From the NCBI GenBank assembly GCA_900766135.1, contig CAAFUF010000056.1, positions 1 through 59,091 of the forward strand: a stretch of DNA of 59,091 nucleotides. The letters run 5' to 3'. The translations under genes were made by a program, and so were the position numbers. The stretch is from Paenibacillaceae bacterium. GTDB taxonomy: Bacteria > Bacillota > Bacilli > Paenibacillales > Paenibacillaceae. Every line of letters begins with the position of its first letter. Within the stretch, counting starts at the first letter, position 1. The notes beneath the pieces were generated by a model. The model had not been told where the DNA came from, did no database searches, and saw nothing but the letters and a program-made list of their open reading frames with translations. Below, piece by piece: positions 16,119 through 25,277 of the stretch.

Positions 16119-18137
16119 CTATTCCTCGTGCTCGTAGAGGGTGAGGCTTTCGATCTGATTGATCGTTCGGCGCAGCTCCCGGGCCTGCTCCCAATTGATA
16201 TCGCCATTTTCGTACATGCGGCTAATTTCCGCACGTTCGGCGTCCATGACCAGCAGCCGCAGCTCTTCCTTCTGCGCTTCCGACTTCTCGTTAAATTGGG
16301 CGGAGGCGCCCTTCAGCCGAGCGACGGCGCGTTTGTAATCCAGGATGACGAACTGCAGGAGGTTGTCCGACTCGTTTCCTTTCTTCAGTCCCTGCAAGTG
16401 TTCGAGCGCGGCTTGCATCGCCCGGAGCTGGATGTCCCGTCCTTCGGTCTTCATCTCGTAGGTGTTGTATTTGCGTTTCGCGCGCCGGAAGTCCCGCACC
16501 GCGCGGCCGATCAGAAACGAAAACCGGGCGCGGCCGCTTTGGGACAACGCCTCTTCGCGGAGATCCAGCGCCTTCTCGAAAGCTTCGAACATGTCTTTGT
16601 CCATACCGCCGGTCCGCATCGTTTGGTGGATATAATTCCGCTCGACCTTTAGCGCGGACAAGCGCAGCTCGGTCATTTTGCCCAGCATGGCCGGCCGGTC
16701 CGGCCGATTCGGCCCCCGCTGGCCCAGCATAGGCCGAAGCAGCAGGGTGTACTCGTCCATGAGCTGATACGCCGCCGCTTTGTTATCCTCGTTCGTTTCC
16801 TCTTTGATTTTTTTCAGTGCAACCTGCAGCAGCCTGGTTCGGGCCTCCTCAAGCTGAATAAATTCGCCCGTTACCTCTCCTTGTGCAGCTCCTTTGCTGA
16901 GCAAAGGCAAAAACACGGTGGCTACAATCAACGTAAACAAGATCACGCCTGCCGCTAAAAATAAAATCAACGACCGTTCCGGAAACGGACCGCCGCTGGC
17001 GACCACATAGGGAATCGACAATACCCCGGCCATCGTGACCGCGCCGCGGACCCCGGTGAGGGTCAGCAGCAGGCTGGATTTTACCGTAGGTTTGTCAACC
17101 TCATCGCCTTTGGCCTTTCGGTATTCATAAATGGCAAAGACATGCGACCAGATGAAGCGAATCGCCAAAATCCCGACCCCAACGACAAGCACGTAGCCGA
17201 TCGCCAGGACATTGTTAATATTCGGGTTATCGACGGTCGCCTGCATCGACGACGGGATGTTCAGTCCGAGCAGCAGGAAGACGATCCCGTTCAGGATGAA
17301 CAGCACGGTGGACCAGATATTTTCCGTCAGCACCTGTTCCTCGGCCAACATCGTTTCCGTCCGCTCCCGCAGCAGCGAATGTACGATCCCGCCCACAACC
17401 ACGGCAATAACGCCGGAAGCATGCAGGAAATCCTCCGTAATGATAAAGATCAGGAACGGCGTCAGAATTTGCAGCAGCGAATGCAGCGTTGCATCCTGAA
17501 TTCCCTGTTTGCGCAGGGAGAACCGGATCCAGGTCATGATCAAGCTCAGCACCAGACCGAGTAGGGCCCCAGTCACGAACATATAGGAGAAATCAAACAA
17601 GGCTTCCCGCAGCGAAAAATACCCCGTCACGACCGCGGCCACCGCGTAGTTGAAGGCCACTAGGCCCGAGGCGTCATTGATCAGCGATTCCCCCCGGACG
17701 AGATTCAACACCTTCTCCGGGAGATGAATCCGCTTGGCGATCCCGTTGACGGCCACCGGGTCGGTAGGGGACAGGATCGCGGCTAACGCAAAGGCCGCAA
17801 CCAGCGGGATGTCAGGAATCACCGCATGGATGAGGTAACCGCCCCCCAGCGTAGTCAATACCACTAGAATGATCGCGTTCCCGAGAATCGCCCCGCGCAT
17901 ATTCCACAACTGGTCGCGGGGGAAATACCTCCCGTCGTTGTACAACAGGGGCGCGACGAACAGCAGCAAGAACCATTCCGTCTCGAGTTCCAACGAAAAA
18001 CCGTTGAAGACCAGCGCGATGACGATTCCGAGGGCGATTTGGGTAAGCGCCGTTGGGATAAACGGGATATAGTGGCTGATGATGTTCGAAGCCACCAGAC
18101 AGATGAGCAGCATAATTACGGTGATCAGTAAATCCAT
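16119..18137 (-). CDS. nhaK: Na+/H+ antiporter, CPA1 family, NhaK-like
   Basis: 672 residues, nearly the same length as Bacillus subtilis NhaK (YvgP). About twelve membrane segments fill residues 1-420. LSPTDPVAV and GESLINDASGLVAF carry the acidic residues of the ion-binding site conserved in CPA1 exchangers, and LTLTGVRGAVTMAG is a further family motif. The C-terminal 250 residues are hydrophilic, charged and probably helical, as in NhaK. It exchanges cytoplasmic Na+ (or K+/Li+) for external H+ at the cytoplasmic membrane. It is apparently monocistronic with its own terminator. Confidence 0.9.
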   Translation of the reverse strand: MDLLITVIMLLICLVASNIISHYIPFIPTALTQIALGIVIALVFNGFSLELETEWFLLLFVAPLLYNDGRYFPRDQLWNMRGAILGNAIILVVLTTLGGGYLIHAVIPDIPLVAAFALAAILSPTDPVAVNGIAKRIHLPEKVLNLVRGESLINDASGLVAFNYAVAAVVTGYFSLREALFDFSYMFVTGALLGLVLSLIMTWIRFSLRKQGIQDATLHSLLQILTPFLIFIITEDFLHASGVIAVVVGGIVHSLLRERTETMLAEEQVLTENIWSTVLFILNGIVFLLLGLNIPSSMQATVDNPNINNVLAIGYVLVVGVGILAIRFIWSHVFAIYEYRKAKGDEVDKPTVKSSLLLTLTGVRGAVTMAGVLSIPYVVASGGPFPERSLILFLAAGVILFTLIVATVFLPLLSKGAAQGEVTGEFIQLEEARTRLLQVALKKIKEETNEDNKAAAYQLMDEYTLLLRPMLGQRGPNRPDRPAMLGKMTELRLSALKVERNYIHQTMRTGGMDKDMFEAFEKALDLREEALSQSGRARFSFLIGRAVRDFRRAKRKYNTYEMKTEGRDIQLRAMQAALEHLQGLKKGNESDNLLQFVILDYKRAVARLKGASAQFNEKSEAQKEELRLLVMDAERAEISRMYENGDINWEQARELRRTINQIESLTLYEHEE

Positions 18138-18245
18138 GAAGCAAACCGTCCTTCCGAGAGTTGAGGCGCTGGGCCGATTTGGGAGTTGATATTAGCATAT
18201 CCCGTTTTTTTAAACCGAAGTTAAATGGGGATCGATTTTTTTGCG

Positions 18246-18280
18246 AAAAAATGCCCTTCCGCAGCGAATGCGGAAGAGCG
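18246..18280 (-). terminator. Intrinsic terminator of nrdB
   Basis: The minus strand reads CTTCCGCA and its complement around a 5-nt loop, then GGGCATTTTTT. Confidence 0.8.
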
Positions 18281-18300
18281 CCATATATCATAGTACCTCT

Positions 18301-19332
18301 TTACAGGTCGTCGAACCCGTTGTCGTCGCCAACCTTGCCGTAGTTGCGGGATTTGGCTTCGAAAAAGTCCGTTTTCGTCGCGTTCAGCGCCTCGTCGGAG
18401 AACGGTTTGATCCATGGCATGCAGTTGATATCGACGCCTTGGTAGGCTTTGTCCAGCCCCATCAACGTCAAGCGTTTGTTGGCGATGTATTTGATGTAAT
18501 CGGACAACTCGTTCAAGTCGATGCCTTGGACGTCTTTCAGCGTATAATGCGCCCAGTTCGTTTCCAGTTCCACCGCCCGGTCGATCGTGCGGTAGGCATA
18601 GTCGATATTTTCTTTCGTGTTCAGCTCCGGATAATCGATCAGCAACTGCTTGAACACTTCCGCAAAGAAGTAGCAATGTTGGTTCTCATCCCGCTGGATA
18701 TAGGAAATCATTTGGCTCGTGCCCATCATCTTCTGATCGCGCGCCAGATTGTAGAAGAAGGCGAACGTACTGTAAAAGAAAATGCCTTCGAGAATGAGGT
18801 CGGCGACCAACGCTTCGAAAAACGACTGCGGCGTCGGATCATTGCGGAAGTTCTGATAGATGTCGGAGATGAATTTGTTGCGGTCCAGCAGCACCGGGTC
18901 GTGCTTCCAGTATTCGAAAATCTCTTTCTGCTCCTGTTCGGACACGATCGAAGAGAGTACGTACGAGTAGGATTGGTTATGCACCACTTCCTGTTGGCCG
19001 ATGATCGCCGAAATCGCCTCCAGCGAAGAGTCGGTGAAGTAGCGCTTCACGTCGCCGACGAACATCGTTTGCATCGAGTCGAGCACCGCCAGCAACGAGA
19101 TGTTGATCTTGAACGTCCGCTGCTCTTCCGAGTCGAGCAAGGCGAATTGCTGCGCATCTTTGGCCATTGGAATCTCGTCCGCGATCCAGTGGTTAAGCAG
19201 CAGCACTTTGTACAGCTTGTACATATGCGGCATGCGGATGTCGTTCCAGTTCAGGATGCCCGAGCATTCGCCGCCGATGATCCGCGTCGATTTATTCGGC
19301 GCTTCGGTGTTGAAAATCGTTTGAAGTTGCAT
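18301..19332 (-). CDS. nrdB: Class I ribonucleotide reductase, beta (radical) subunit
   Basis: 343 residues. The metal ligands and radical site are present and fall nearly at E. coli NrdB numbering: D85, E115, H118, Y122 (in EVVHNQSYSY), then E182 (LEGIFF) and E216/H219 (RDENQH). With Tyr at the radical position it is a standard tyrosyl-radical enzyme rather than a Tyr-less variant. It generates the radical used by NrdA for aerobic deoxynucleotide synthesis. AAGGAG lies 9 nt before the ATG. It is downstream of nrdA on the same strand but separated by about 690 bp of repeat-rich DNA, so a separate promoter is possible. Confidence 0.93.
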   Translation of the reverse strand: MQLQTIFNTEAPNKSTRIIGGECSGILNWNDIRMPHMYKLYKVLLLNHWIADEIPMAKDAQQFALLDSEEQRTFKINISLLAVLDSMQTMFVGDVKRYFTDSSLEAISAIIGQQEVVHNQSYSYVLSSIVSEQEQKEIFEYWKHDPVLLDRNKFISDIYQNFRNDPTPQSFFEALVADLILEGIFFYSTFAFFYNLARDQKMMGTSQMISYIQRDENQHCYFFAEVFKQLLIDYPELNTKENIDYAYRTIDRAVELETNWAHYTLKDVQGIDLNELSDYIKYIANKRLTLMGLDKAYQGVDINCMPWIKPFSDEALNATKTDFFEAKSRNYGKVGDDNGFDDL

Positions 19333-19383
19333 GGGATTTCGCTCCTTAATATGTTAATTCATGCGGAAGGGGGCCGACGGGTT

Positions 19384-19500
19384 GAAATGTTCTTACGATC
19401 GCTGTTGCTCGCGGATTTCTCTGATTGAACTAGATTCAGAAGTTGTAGAAACCCACTCGCAAAGGCGAACGCTCCGCTTCTTCAGAATCATTTCACCCTC
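19384..19500. repeat. Long imperfect inverted repeat between nrdA and nrdB
   Basis: Two arms of about 25 nt (GATCGCTGTTGCTCGCGGAT-type and its partner ending CGCAAAGGCGAACG) can pair with roughly 8 mismatches around a central TGATTGAACTAGATTCAG. It has no coding potential. It resembles palindromic dispersed elements that I recall from Paenibacillus genomes, but it is the only copy in this window, so its identity is tentative. Confidence 0.35.
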
Positions 19501-19536
19501 TGGCCCATTCCCCGCATGTATTTATGCTCAAACCGT

Positions 19537-19916
19537 AAGCGCATCCCCGCAGGGGACAGCGCATCTTCGCACGCAGTGGCATTTCAAACGCCTCTGCTGT
19601 TCCTTCGTCCTTTAACTAACTACTCTTTGCACCTAAAGTAAGTGCATCCCGAAGGGACAACGTGCAATTCCCGTCGTAACTCCACCTCGCTCCAAAGTAG
19701 CAGTCCCCGCCCCGCAGGAGCACCGCAGTAGAGCGGGCCCGAAGGGCGACAAGCGGCTCCCATCGCCCGCGTCACCCGGGTGCCACGAAAGCAGCAGTCA
19801 TGAGCAGCACGGTTTACCAGGGGACCCGGGTGCGCCCCAAGTAAGACGTACCCGAAGGGGGAAAAGCGTTCCCAGCACGTTGCCAAGGCGTATCCCCGCA
19901 GGGGAGAGCGTGCAGG
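19537..19916. repeat. Cluster of degenerate CCCCGCAGGGG / CCCGAAGGG hairpins
   Basis: Five to six related units occur at about 19537, 19635, 19693, 19728, 19839 and 19885. They share GTAAG or AAGTA, then GCATCCCCGCAGGGGACAGCG or the variant ATCCCGAAGGGACAACG. Each has a small GC hairpin core. Spacing is irregular, unlike the 50-52 bp arrays. The cluster fills most of the 690-bp gap between nrdA and nrdB; a separate GGGAGGG palindrome lies at 19984-20006, just after the nrdA stop. No gene is visible in the gap. Confidence 0.65.
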
Positions 19917-20024
19917 AGCGCCTCAGTTCCTCCCACGTCCCCTCCATTTGCGGGAGCCCAGAGGGCAGCAGGCCCTCGGGCGCCCTCCCTTACGGTAAGG
20001 GAGGGGTGGGGAGGGATGAGTAAC

Positions 20025-22358
20025 TCATGATGCGCACGACTCGCACTCCTCAATCGTGAGCGCCCGGCTGCGCACATAATACGTCGACTTTAGCCCGGCC
20101 TTCCAGGCATGCAGGTGCAACTCCAGGAACTCGGTGGCTTTAATGTCCGGCCGCACGTACAGGTTGAAGCTTTGCCCCTGGTCGACGTGGCGCTGGCGGG
20201 CGCCGGCCATGTCGATCGACCAGTGTTGGTCGATCAGGAACGCCGTTTTGTAGTACCAGATCGTTTTTTCGGACAGGTCCGGCGCTGGGTTGGCGATCTT
20301 GTAGGTCGTCTTCTCCTCATAGGAGAGCAGCTCGTATAACGGATCGATACTGGCGGTGGAGCCGGCGATGATCGAAGTCGATCCGTTTGGCGCGATCGCG
20401 AACATCCAGGCATTGCGCACGCCGTTCTCGCGGACTTCCTGCTGCAGCTCACGCCATTGCTCGGTCGTCACGTATTTGCCTTCACGCGTGCCGTCCGTGT
20501 AGTTCCGGGCTTCGAAGTAATGCCCCGTTTCCCAGTCGGAGCCGGCGAACTTCGGATATTTGCCTTTTTCCTTGGCGAGCTCCATGCTGGATTTGACCAG
20601 CAGGTAGTTGATTTTTTCGTAAAGCGCATCGTTATACTCCACGGCCTCCTTGGATTCCCAGCGGATCCCTTCGAGAGCGAGCAGATGGTGCAAGCCAAAC
20701 GTGCCCAGTCCAATTGCCCGATACTGGCTGTTGGTATATTGCGCCTGCAATACTTCGATATTGTTGATATCGATAACGTTGTCGAGCATCCGCGTCTGGA
20801 TCGGCACCAGCCGTTCCAACACGCCGGCCGGCACCGCGCGGGCCAGGTGAATCGAGTTCAGGTTGCAGACGACGAAGTCGCCCGGGATCTTGGATACGAC
20901 GATGCGGGTTTGCCCGTCCTTCGTCACCAGTTCCTCTTGCTCGACGACCGTCGGCGATTGGTTCTGCATAATTTCCGTACACAGGTTGGACGAGTACACC
21001 ATCCCGTGCGCGCGGTTCGGGTTAGCGCGGTTTACCGTATCCCGATAGAACATGTAAGGCGTACCGGTCTCGAGCTGCGATTTCAGAATCCGCTTCATGA
21101 TATCGATCGCCGGCATCGTAATGCGAGAAAGAGTAGGGTGGGCGACGGCCTCGGCGTATTTTTCACGGAAACTGCCTTTCCCGAACTCCTCATCATAAAA
21201 GTCCTCCAGACCCAACGCGCGCCCATTCTCGTCCTTCCAGCCCATCGTTTTCTTCACTTCATGCGGGCAGAACAGATTCCATTCGCCGCGGGCTTCCACC
21301 GCCTCCATGAACAGATCGGGCAGGCAGACGCCGTGGAAAACGTCGTGCGCGCGCATCCGCTCGTCCCCGTTGTTCAGCTTCAGGTCGAGGAAGGCGAGAA
21401 TATCCTTGTGGAAAACGTCCAGATATACCGCGATCGCGCCTTTCCGCGTTCCAAGCTGATCGACGCTGACGGCGGTGTTGTTCAGTTGGCGAATCCAGGG
21501 GATGACGCCGGAGCTGGTGTTCTTGTGACCGCGGATATCGGAGCCGCGGGCCCGAACCTTGCCGAGGTAAACGCCGATGCCGCCGCCCATTTTGCTCAGT
21601 CGGGCTACGTCGGTGTTGGAGTCGAAGATGCCCTCAAGCGAGTCGTCCACCGTATCGATAAAGCAGCTGGACAGCTGGCCGGCTACTTTTTTGCCGGCAT
21701 TGGACATCGTTGGCGTCGCCGCGGTCATATAAATGTTGCTCATCGCCCAATACGCTTCCTTCACCAGCTCCAGGCGTTTCTCTTCCGGCTCTTTATGCAT
21801 CAGGTACATGGCGATGACCATGTAGCGTTCCTGCGGCAGCTCCATCGTCCGTCCGTCGAAGTCGGTGGCGAGGTAACGTTCGGTGAGCGTCAGCAGGCCG
21901 ATATAGTCGAACAAGAGATCGCAGGAAGGGTCGATCGTCCGGCCCAGCTCTTCGATTTGTTCTTTCGTGTAGCACTCGAGCAGTTCTTCGCGGTAAATGC
22001 CCAGCTTGCAGAGCTCGGAGATCAGATGGTAAAACGAGCCGTACGGCTCCTCCGGGTAAGCTTTGTAACGGCGGTTGACCGCCGCTTTTTTATATAAGGA
22101 AGTAAGCAAGGAGCGGGCCGCCGCGAATTTCCACTCCGGTTCGTCCTTGCTGACGAGCTCCAGAGCGGACATTGTAAACGCATTGCTGATTTCTTCGCCC
22201 GTCACATCCTCGCGGCGGAGCTTCGCATTCACGCCGCGCAGCAGGCGCTCCTTATCGAGGTTATGTAATCCTTGCAAAATACGGTCGGCATACACGCCAA
22301 GGCGCTCGCCGTCAAACGCAAGCTGTCGGTTATTAGGTTTCGTCACTAGAGTGGGCAT
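20025..22358 (-). CDS. nrdA: Class I ribonucleotide reductase, alpha (catalytic) subunit
   Basis: 777 residues. Residues 1-90 form an ATP-cone regulatory domain. The active-site elements are present: SSCFIDTVDD (first redox Cys), YSSNLCTEI (thiyl-radical Cys with Asn and Glu), VVCNLNSIHLA (second redox Cys) and the C-terminal redox pair in EECESCAS. It reduces ribonucleoside diphosphates using the radical made by NrdB. The start at 22358 is chosen for a GAGGA 8 nt upstream; an in-frame ATG 48 nt further out lacks a good site. It is expressed from a leader that contains a palindrome and a terminator. Confidence 0.94.
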   Translation of the reverse strand: MPTLVTKPNNRQLAFDGERLGVYADRILQGLHNLDKERLLRGVNAKLRREDVTGEEISNAFTMSALELVSKDEPEWKFAAARSLLTSLYKKAAVNRRYKAYPEEPYGSFYHLISELCKLGIYREELLECYTKEQIEELGRTIDPSCDLLFDYIGLLTLTERYLATDFDGRTMELPQERYMVIAMYLMHKEPEEKRLELVKEAYWAMSNIYMTAATPTMSNAGKKVAGQLSSCFIDTVDDSLEGIFDSNTDVARLSKMGGGIGVYLGKVRARGSDIRGHKNTSSGVIPWIRQLNNTAVSVDQLGTRKGAIAVYLDVFHKDILAFLDLKLNNGDERMRAHDVFHGVCLPDLFMEAVEARGEWNLFCPHEVKKTMGWKDENGRALGLEDFYDEEFGKGSFREKYAEAVAHPTLSRITMPAIDIMKRILKSQLETGTPYMFYRDTVNRANPNRAHGMVYSSNLCTEIMQNQSPTVVEQEELVTKDGQTRIVVSKIPGDFVVCNLNSIHLARAVPAGVLERLVPIQTRMLDNVIDINNIEVLQAQYTNSQYRAIGLGTFGLHHLLALEGIRWESKEAVEYNDALYEKINYLLVKSSMELAKEKGKYPKFAGSDWETGHYFEARNYTDGTREGKYVTTEQWRELQQEVRENGVRNAWMFAIAPNGSTSIIAGSTASIDPLYELLSYEEKTTYKIANPAPDLSEKTIWYYKTAFLIDQHWSIDMAGARQRHVDQGQSFNLYVRPDIKATEFLELHLHAWKAGLKSTYYVRSRALTIEECESCAS

Positions 22359-22457
22359 CAGATGAATCCTCGCTTTCCGTGAATTAAGGTTGGATGAATG
22401 CGGCAAACCGCCGGCGTTACCGCAAATCTTGAATTTTTAAATTGCAGATAACGGGTG

Positions 22458-22488
22458 AAAAAAGGGGGCGCAAACCCGTTTGCGCTCC
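22458..22488 (-). terminator. Terminator between the nrdA promoter and nrdA
   Basis: The minus strand forms a 10-bp stem (GGAGCGCAAA pairing with TTTGCGCCCC, one G.U-type pair) with a 4-nt loop, followed by six T residues. It lies downstream of both nrdG and the predicted nrdA promoter, so it either ends nrdDG transcripts or attenuates nrdA. Confidence 0.8.
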
Positions 22489-22507
22489 GTGATGAATATT
22501 GTCGTCC

Positions 22508-22537
22508 TGTGACAAAGGTCACAGGCTTTTAATTATA
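22508..22537 (-). promoter_or_regulatory. nrdA promoter with CRP/FNR-type palindrome
   Basis: On the minus strand an extended -10 (TGGTATAAT, hexamer at 22537-22532) predicts a transcription start near 22525. TGTGACAAAGGTCACA (22508-22523), a perfect TGTGA-N6-TCACA site, then occupies about +2 to +17. A Crp/Fnr-family protein bound here would block transcription. The same sequence could instead act as an RNA hairpin. Confidence 0.55.
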
Positions 22538-22551
22538 CCAGAAACTTCTAT

Positions 22552-22586
22552 CCTTCGTGATCAAAAGATGACTTTTTGAACTGCCT
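22552..22586 (+). mobile_element. End fragment of the MITE-like repeat
   Basis: TTCGTGATCAAAAGATGACT followed by TTTTGAACTGCC matches the terminus of the complete element at 47058-47266, including its GACTTTTTGAAC terminal inverted repeat. Only about 35 bp remain. It lies just upstream of the nrdA promoter and right after the nrdG stop. Confidence 0.7.
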
Positions 22587-22595
22587 ATTTATAAG

Positions 22596-23114
22596 CTAGA
22601 AAGAGAACATGGACTCCCATAATATGGCCTGTCCCTGCCGCAGGCTTTGCTGAATATCGATCAGCCGCTGGTTGGAGCTCCCGCGATAGAGCAGGGAAGG
22701 GTCGCGAAGCTCTTCGACGAACCTTCCGTCAACCAGCACCTCGCAGCGCCGCAGCAACTCATATTCGGGTGAGCCGGGATGTTCTATTAATTCTTCGTAG
22801 GTATAGCCGCTGTAAATCCAGATCGATACCGGCCCCGTTTCGGCAACCAGCCGGTCGATAAACCCGCTGACCTCGGCGGCGGAGAAGAAAGGGTCCCCGC
22901 CAAGGATCGATAGGCCGCTCAGCAGGGGATTATTTTTAATGTCATGAATGATTTCGGTTTCGCGCTCCAAGGTGAACGGTTTGCCGTAATCGAAGTTCCA
23001 GGTCTTCGGGCTGAAGCAGCCCTTGCAATAATGACGGCAGCCGCTGATGAATACGGCGGCCCTTAAGCCTTCGCCTTCATTAATGGATTCCGGGTAATAG
23101 CCGCAAAGCTTCAT
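22596..23114 (-). CDS. nrdG: Anaerobic ribonucleotide reductase activating enzyme
   Basis: 172 residues. The radical SAM cluster motif is C26-x3-C30-x2-C33 (CRHYCKGC), preceded by FISGCRH and followed by WNFDYGKPF and GGDPFF, as in NrdG. It binds a 4Fe-4S cluster and S-adenosylmethionine and installs the glycyl radical on NrdD; both are oxygen sensitive. Its ATG overlaps the nrdD stop codon by 4 bp, giving tight translational coupling. Confidence 0.94.
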   Translation of the reverse strand: MKLCGYYPESINEGEGLRAAVFISGCRHYCKGCFSPKTWNFDYGKPFTLERETEIIHDIKNNPLLSGLSILGGDPFFSAAEVSGFIDRLVAETGPVSIWIYSGYTYEELIEHPGSPEYELLRRCEVLVDGRFVEELRDPSLLYRGSSNQRLIDIQQSLRQGQAILWESMFSF

Positions 23115-25087
23115 ACGTCGTGTTTGACCCGGTCGCGGACTTCCGCTTGCTTGGCGGCGTTAAACCGCGTTTGGAAGTCGCCGGTCAAGTACCCGGTGAC
23201 CCGGCGCAAGCGGCGGATATGCACGTCGTTCTCATGGCTCCCGCAGGAAGGGCAGGTCGCCCCGATGATTCCTTCGAAGCCGCAAGCCGAGCAGCGGTCG
23301 ATCGGGTGGTTGATGCTGAAGTAGCTGACCTGCTGCTGCAGGGCGTATTGCACGATCTTCAGGAACGCCGCCGGGTTGCTGCGGGCATTGCCGTTCAGCT
23401 CGATGTAGGAGATCGCTCCCGCGTTGCACAGCCCGTGGAACTTGGCTTCCAGCTCGATTTTTCGCGCGGCGCTAAGGTTGTAGTAGACCGGAATATGGAA
23501 CGAATTCGTGTAATATTCGCGATCCACCACGCCCGGAATGTTGCCATACGTTGCACGGTCGCGTTTGGTGAACTTGCCGGACAGCCCCTCCGCCGGGGTG
23601 GCGAACAACGTGATGTTCAGGTTGTGGATTTCGCTTTGGCGGTCGCAATAATCGCGCAGGTAGGCGATCAGATCGTACGCTTTTTGATACACCGTTTCGT
23701 CTTCGCCGTGGTGCTTCCCGTACATCGCCTTCATACATTCGGCCAGCCCGATGAATCCGATGGACAAGCTGCCGTGCTTGAGCAGGTCGCCAACCGCGTC
23801 GTCCGGCGCGAGCGCTTCGCCGCCTTCCCAGACGCCTTCGCGCATCATGAAATCGGAAGCCTTCGCTTTTTGCGAGGCCTGGATGTTGAAGCGGTGCAGC
23901 AGCCCCTCCAGCGCGATATCCATATAATGCGTCAGCTCGCGGTAGAATCCGCGCTCGTCAGCCTCTTTGCGGTGTCCCAGCGCGATGCCGTGCTCCAGAC
24001 CCAGCTTGACCAGATTCAGCGTATTAAAGGAAAGATTGCCTTTGCCGGACAGATGATTGCGGCCAAACCGGTCGGCCAGCACGCGAGTGCGGCAGCCCAT
24101 GGTGGCGAATTCCGTATCCGGATTCGACGGATCGTAATACATCAGATTGAGCGGAGCGTCCAGGTTGGCGAAATTCGGATACAGCCGTTTGGCCGAGCAT
24201 TCCGCCGCCTTCAGGAACAGGAAGTAGTTCGGTTCCCCCGGATTCTGATTGACGCCTTGTTTGCATTTGAAAATCTGAATCGGGAAAATCGGCGTTTCTC
24301 CGCTGCCCAGCCCGCGCATCGTTGCGGTGAGCAGCGAGCTGATCACCAGTTGCCCTTCCGGTGAGGTGCACGTGCCGTAGTTGATGCTGGTGAACGGAAT
24401 TTGCCCGCCGGCCCGGCTCGACATCGTGTTCAGGTTATGGATCAGGCTTTCGGCTGCCTGCAGCGTTTCGCTTTCGGTTTCCTTCAACGCGTATTTAAAG
24501 GACTTCGGGTATCCGTCCCGCAGATCGCTGCGGCTCATCGCGATGTCGCCTAAATCAACGCTTGCGTCACCTTCCTCGAAATAATCCAGCCCTTTGCGAA
24601 AATACTTGGCGAACGATTTGGCGACGTAGGGGGCGAGATCAAAGTCCAGTTTGTTCGCGGATACGCCGCCGTATTGGGAGTTTTGCTGAGATTGGAAAAT
24701 GATCGCCACGAGCGCCATCGCCGTCATGATCGAGGTCGGAGGGCGAACGCTGCCGTTCCCGGTGTTGAAGCCTTCCCGCAGCAGCTTATCGAAAGGGATA
24801 AAGATGCAATTGGTTGTACCGATGGCGTACTGGTCCAGGTCGTGAACGTAGACGATATTGTCCTGGATCGCTTGCACCAAACGGGCCGGCATCACGAAAT
24901 GGTTTGCGTACCACTTGGCATACTCGCTGCCGAATTTACTCATCTTGCCGGAGAAGCTCTCTCCGTTCAAATTGGCGTTCTCGCGCAGCACCTCGAGATT
25001 GCGGCTGTGCACGATTTCCTCGCCTAATTGAATGACTTCATCCAGCAAGGTGTCCCGGCCGGTATACGTCTGGTTTAGCAATGCCAT
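23111..25087 (-). CDS. nrdD: Anaerobic (class III) ribonucleoside-triphosphate reductase
   Basis: 658 residues. The C-terminal zinc site CSAC...CPSC and the glycyl-radical segment RVTGYL are intact, as is the NAGAISYIELNGNA stretch found in NrdD. No clear ATP cone precedes the catalytic barrel at the chosen start. It makes deoxynucleotides without oxygen, using formate as the reductant in the well-studied enzymes. The start at 25087 is supported by GGGAGG about 11 nt upstream and by protein similarity beginning at MALLNQTYTGR; the open frame continues upstream through the riboswitch region but that part is not protein-like. It forms an operon with nrdG. Confidence 0.93.
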   Translation of the reverse strand: MALLNQTYTGRDTLLDEVIQLGEEIVHSRNLEVLRENANLNGESFSGKMSKFGSEYAKWYANHFVMPARLVQAIQDNIVYVHDLDQYAIGTTNCIFIPFDKLLREGFNTGNGSVRPPTSIMTAMALVAIIFQSQQNSQYGGVSANKLDFDLAPYVAKSFAKYFRKGLDYFEEGDASVDLGDIAMSRSDLRDGYPKSFKYALKETESETLQAAESLIHNLNTMSSRAGGQIPFTSINYGTCTSPEGQLVISSLLTATMRGLGSGETPIFPIQIFKCKQGVNQNPGEPNYFLFLKAAECSAKRLYPNFANLDAPLNLMYYDPSNPDTEFATMGCRTRVLADRFGRNHLSGKGNLSFNTLNLVKLGLEHGIALGHRKEADERGFYRELTHYMDIALEGLLHRFNIQASQKAKASDFMMREGVWEGGEALAPDDAVGDLLKHGSLSIGFIGLAECMKAMYGKHHGEDETVYQKAYDLIAYLRDYCDRQSEIHNLNITLFATPAEGLSGKFTKRDRATYGNIPGVVDREYYTNSFHIPVYYNLSAARKIELEAKFHGLCNAGAISYIELNGNARSNPAAFLKIVQYALQQQVSYFSINHPIDRCSACGFEGIIGATCPSCGSHENDVHIRRLRRVTGYLTGDFQTRFNAAKQAEVRDRVKHDV

Positions 25088-25126
25088 AACAAAGTGCTCC
25101 TCCCTGTAAACTAAGGTTTTGTTCCA

Positions 25127-25167
25127 TATAAAAGGGCATGTCCAACCCGACGAGGGTGGACATGCCC
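25127..25167 (-). terminator. Expression-platform terminator of the cobalamin riboswitch
   Basis: The minus strand pairs GGGCATGTCCA/CCC with GGG/TTGGACATGCCC (about 14 bp, 5-nt loop) followed by TTTTATAT. It lies between the riboswitch aptamer and the nrdD start, the position expected for a transcription-attenuation platform. Confidence 0.8.
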
Positions 25168-25277
25168 GAATGCGCTGCATACTAACGATGACGTTGGGCA
25201 TAGAAATAGAAGCCCTAGGGTTCAGCGGCAAGCGGACACCATCCCTGTTCCTCGCAGGTTTTCCGTCGGTGTCTTCC

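Noticed and set aside
19984..20006. Intrinsic terminator of nrdA (GGGAGGG palindrome)
   Set aside because: The stem is good but no T run follows on the minus strand, so it is recorded only as part of the hairpin-rich gap.
20457..22097. A 546-codon open frame on the plus strand, and a similar one at 23120-24364
   Set aside because: Both lie opposite the conserved nrdA and nrdD genes and encode Arg/Val-rich sequence without recognisable motifs.
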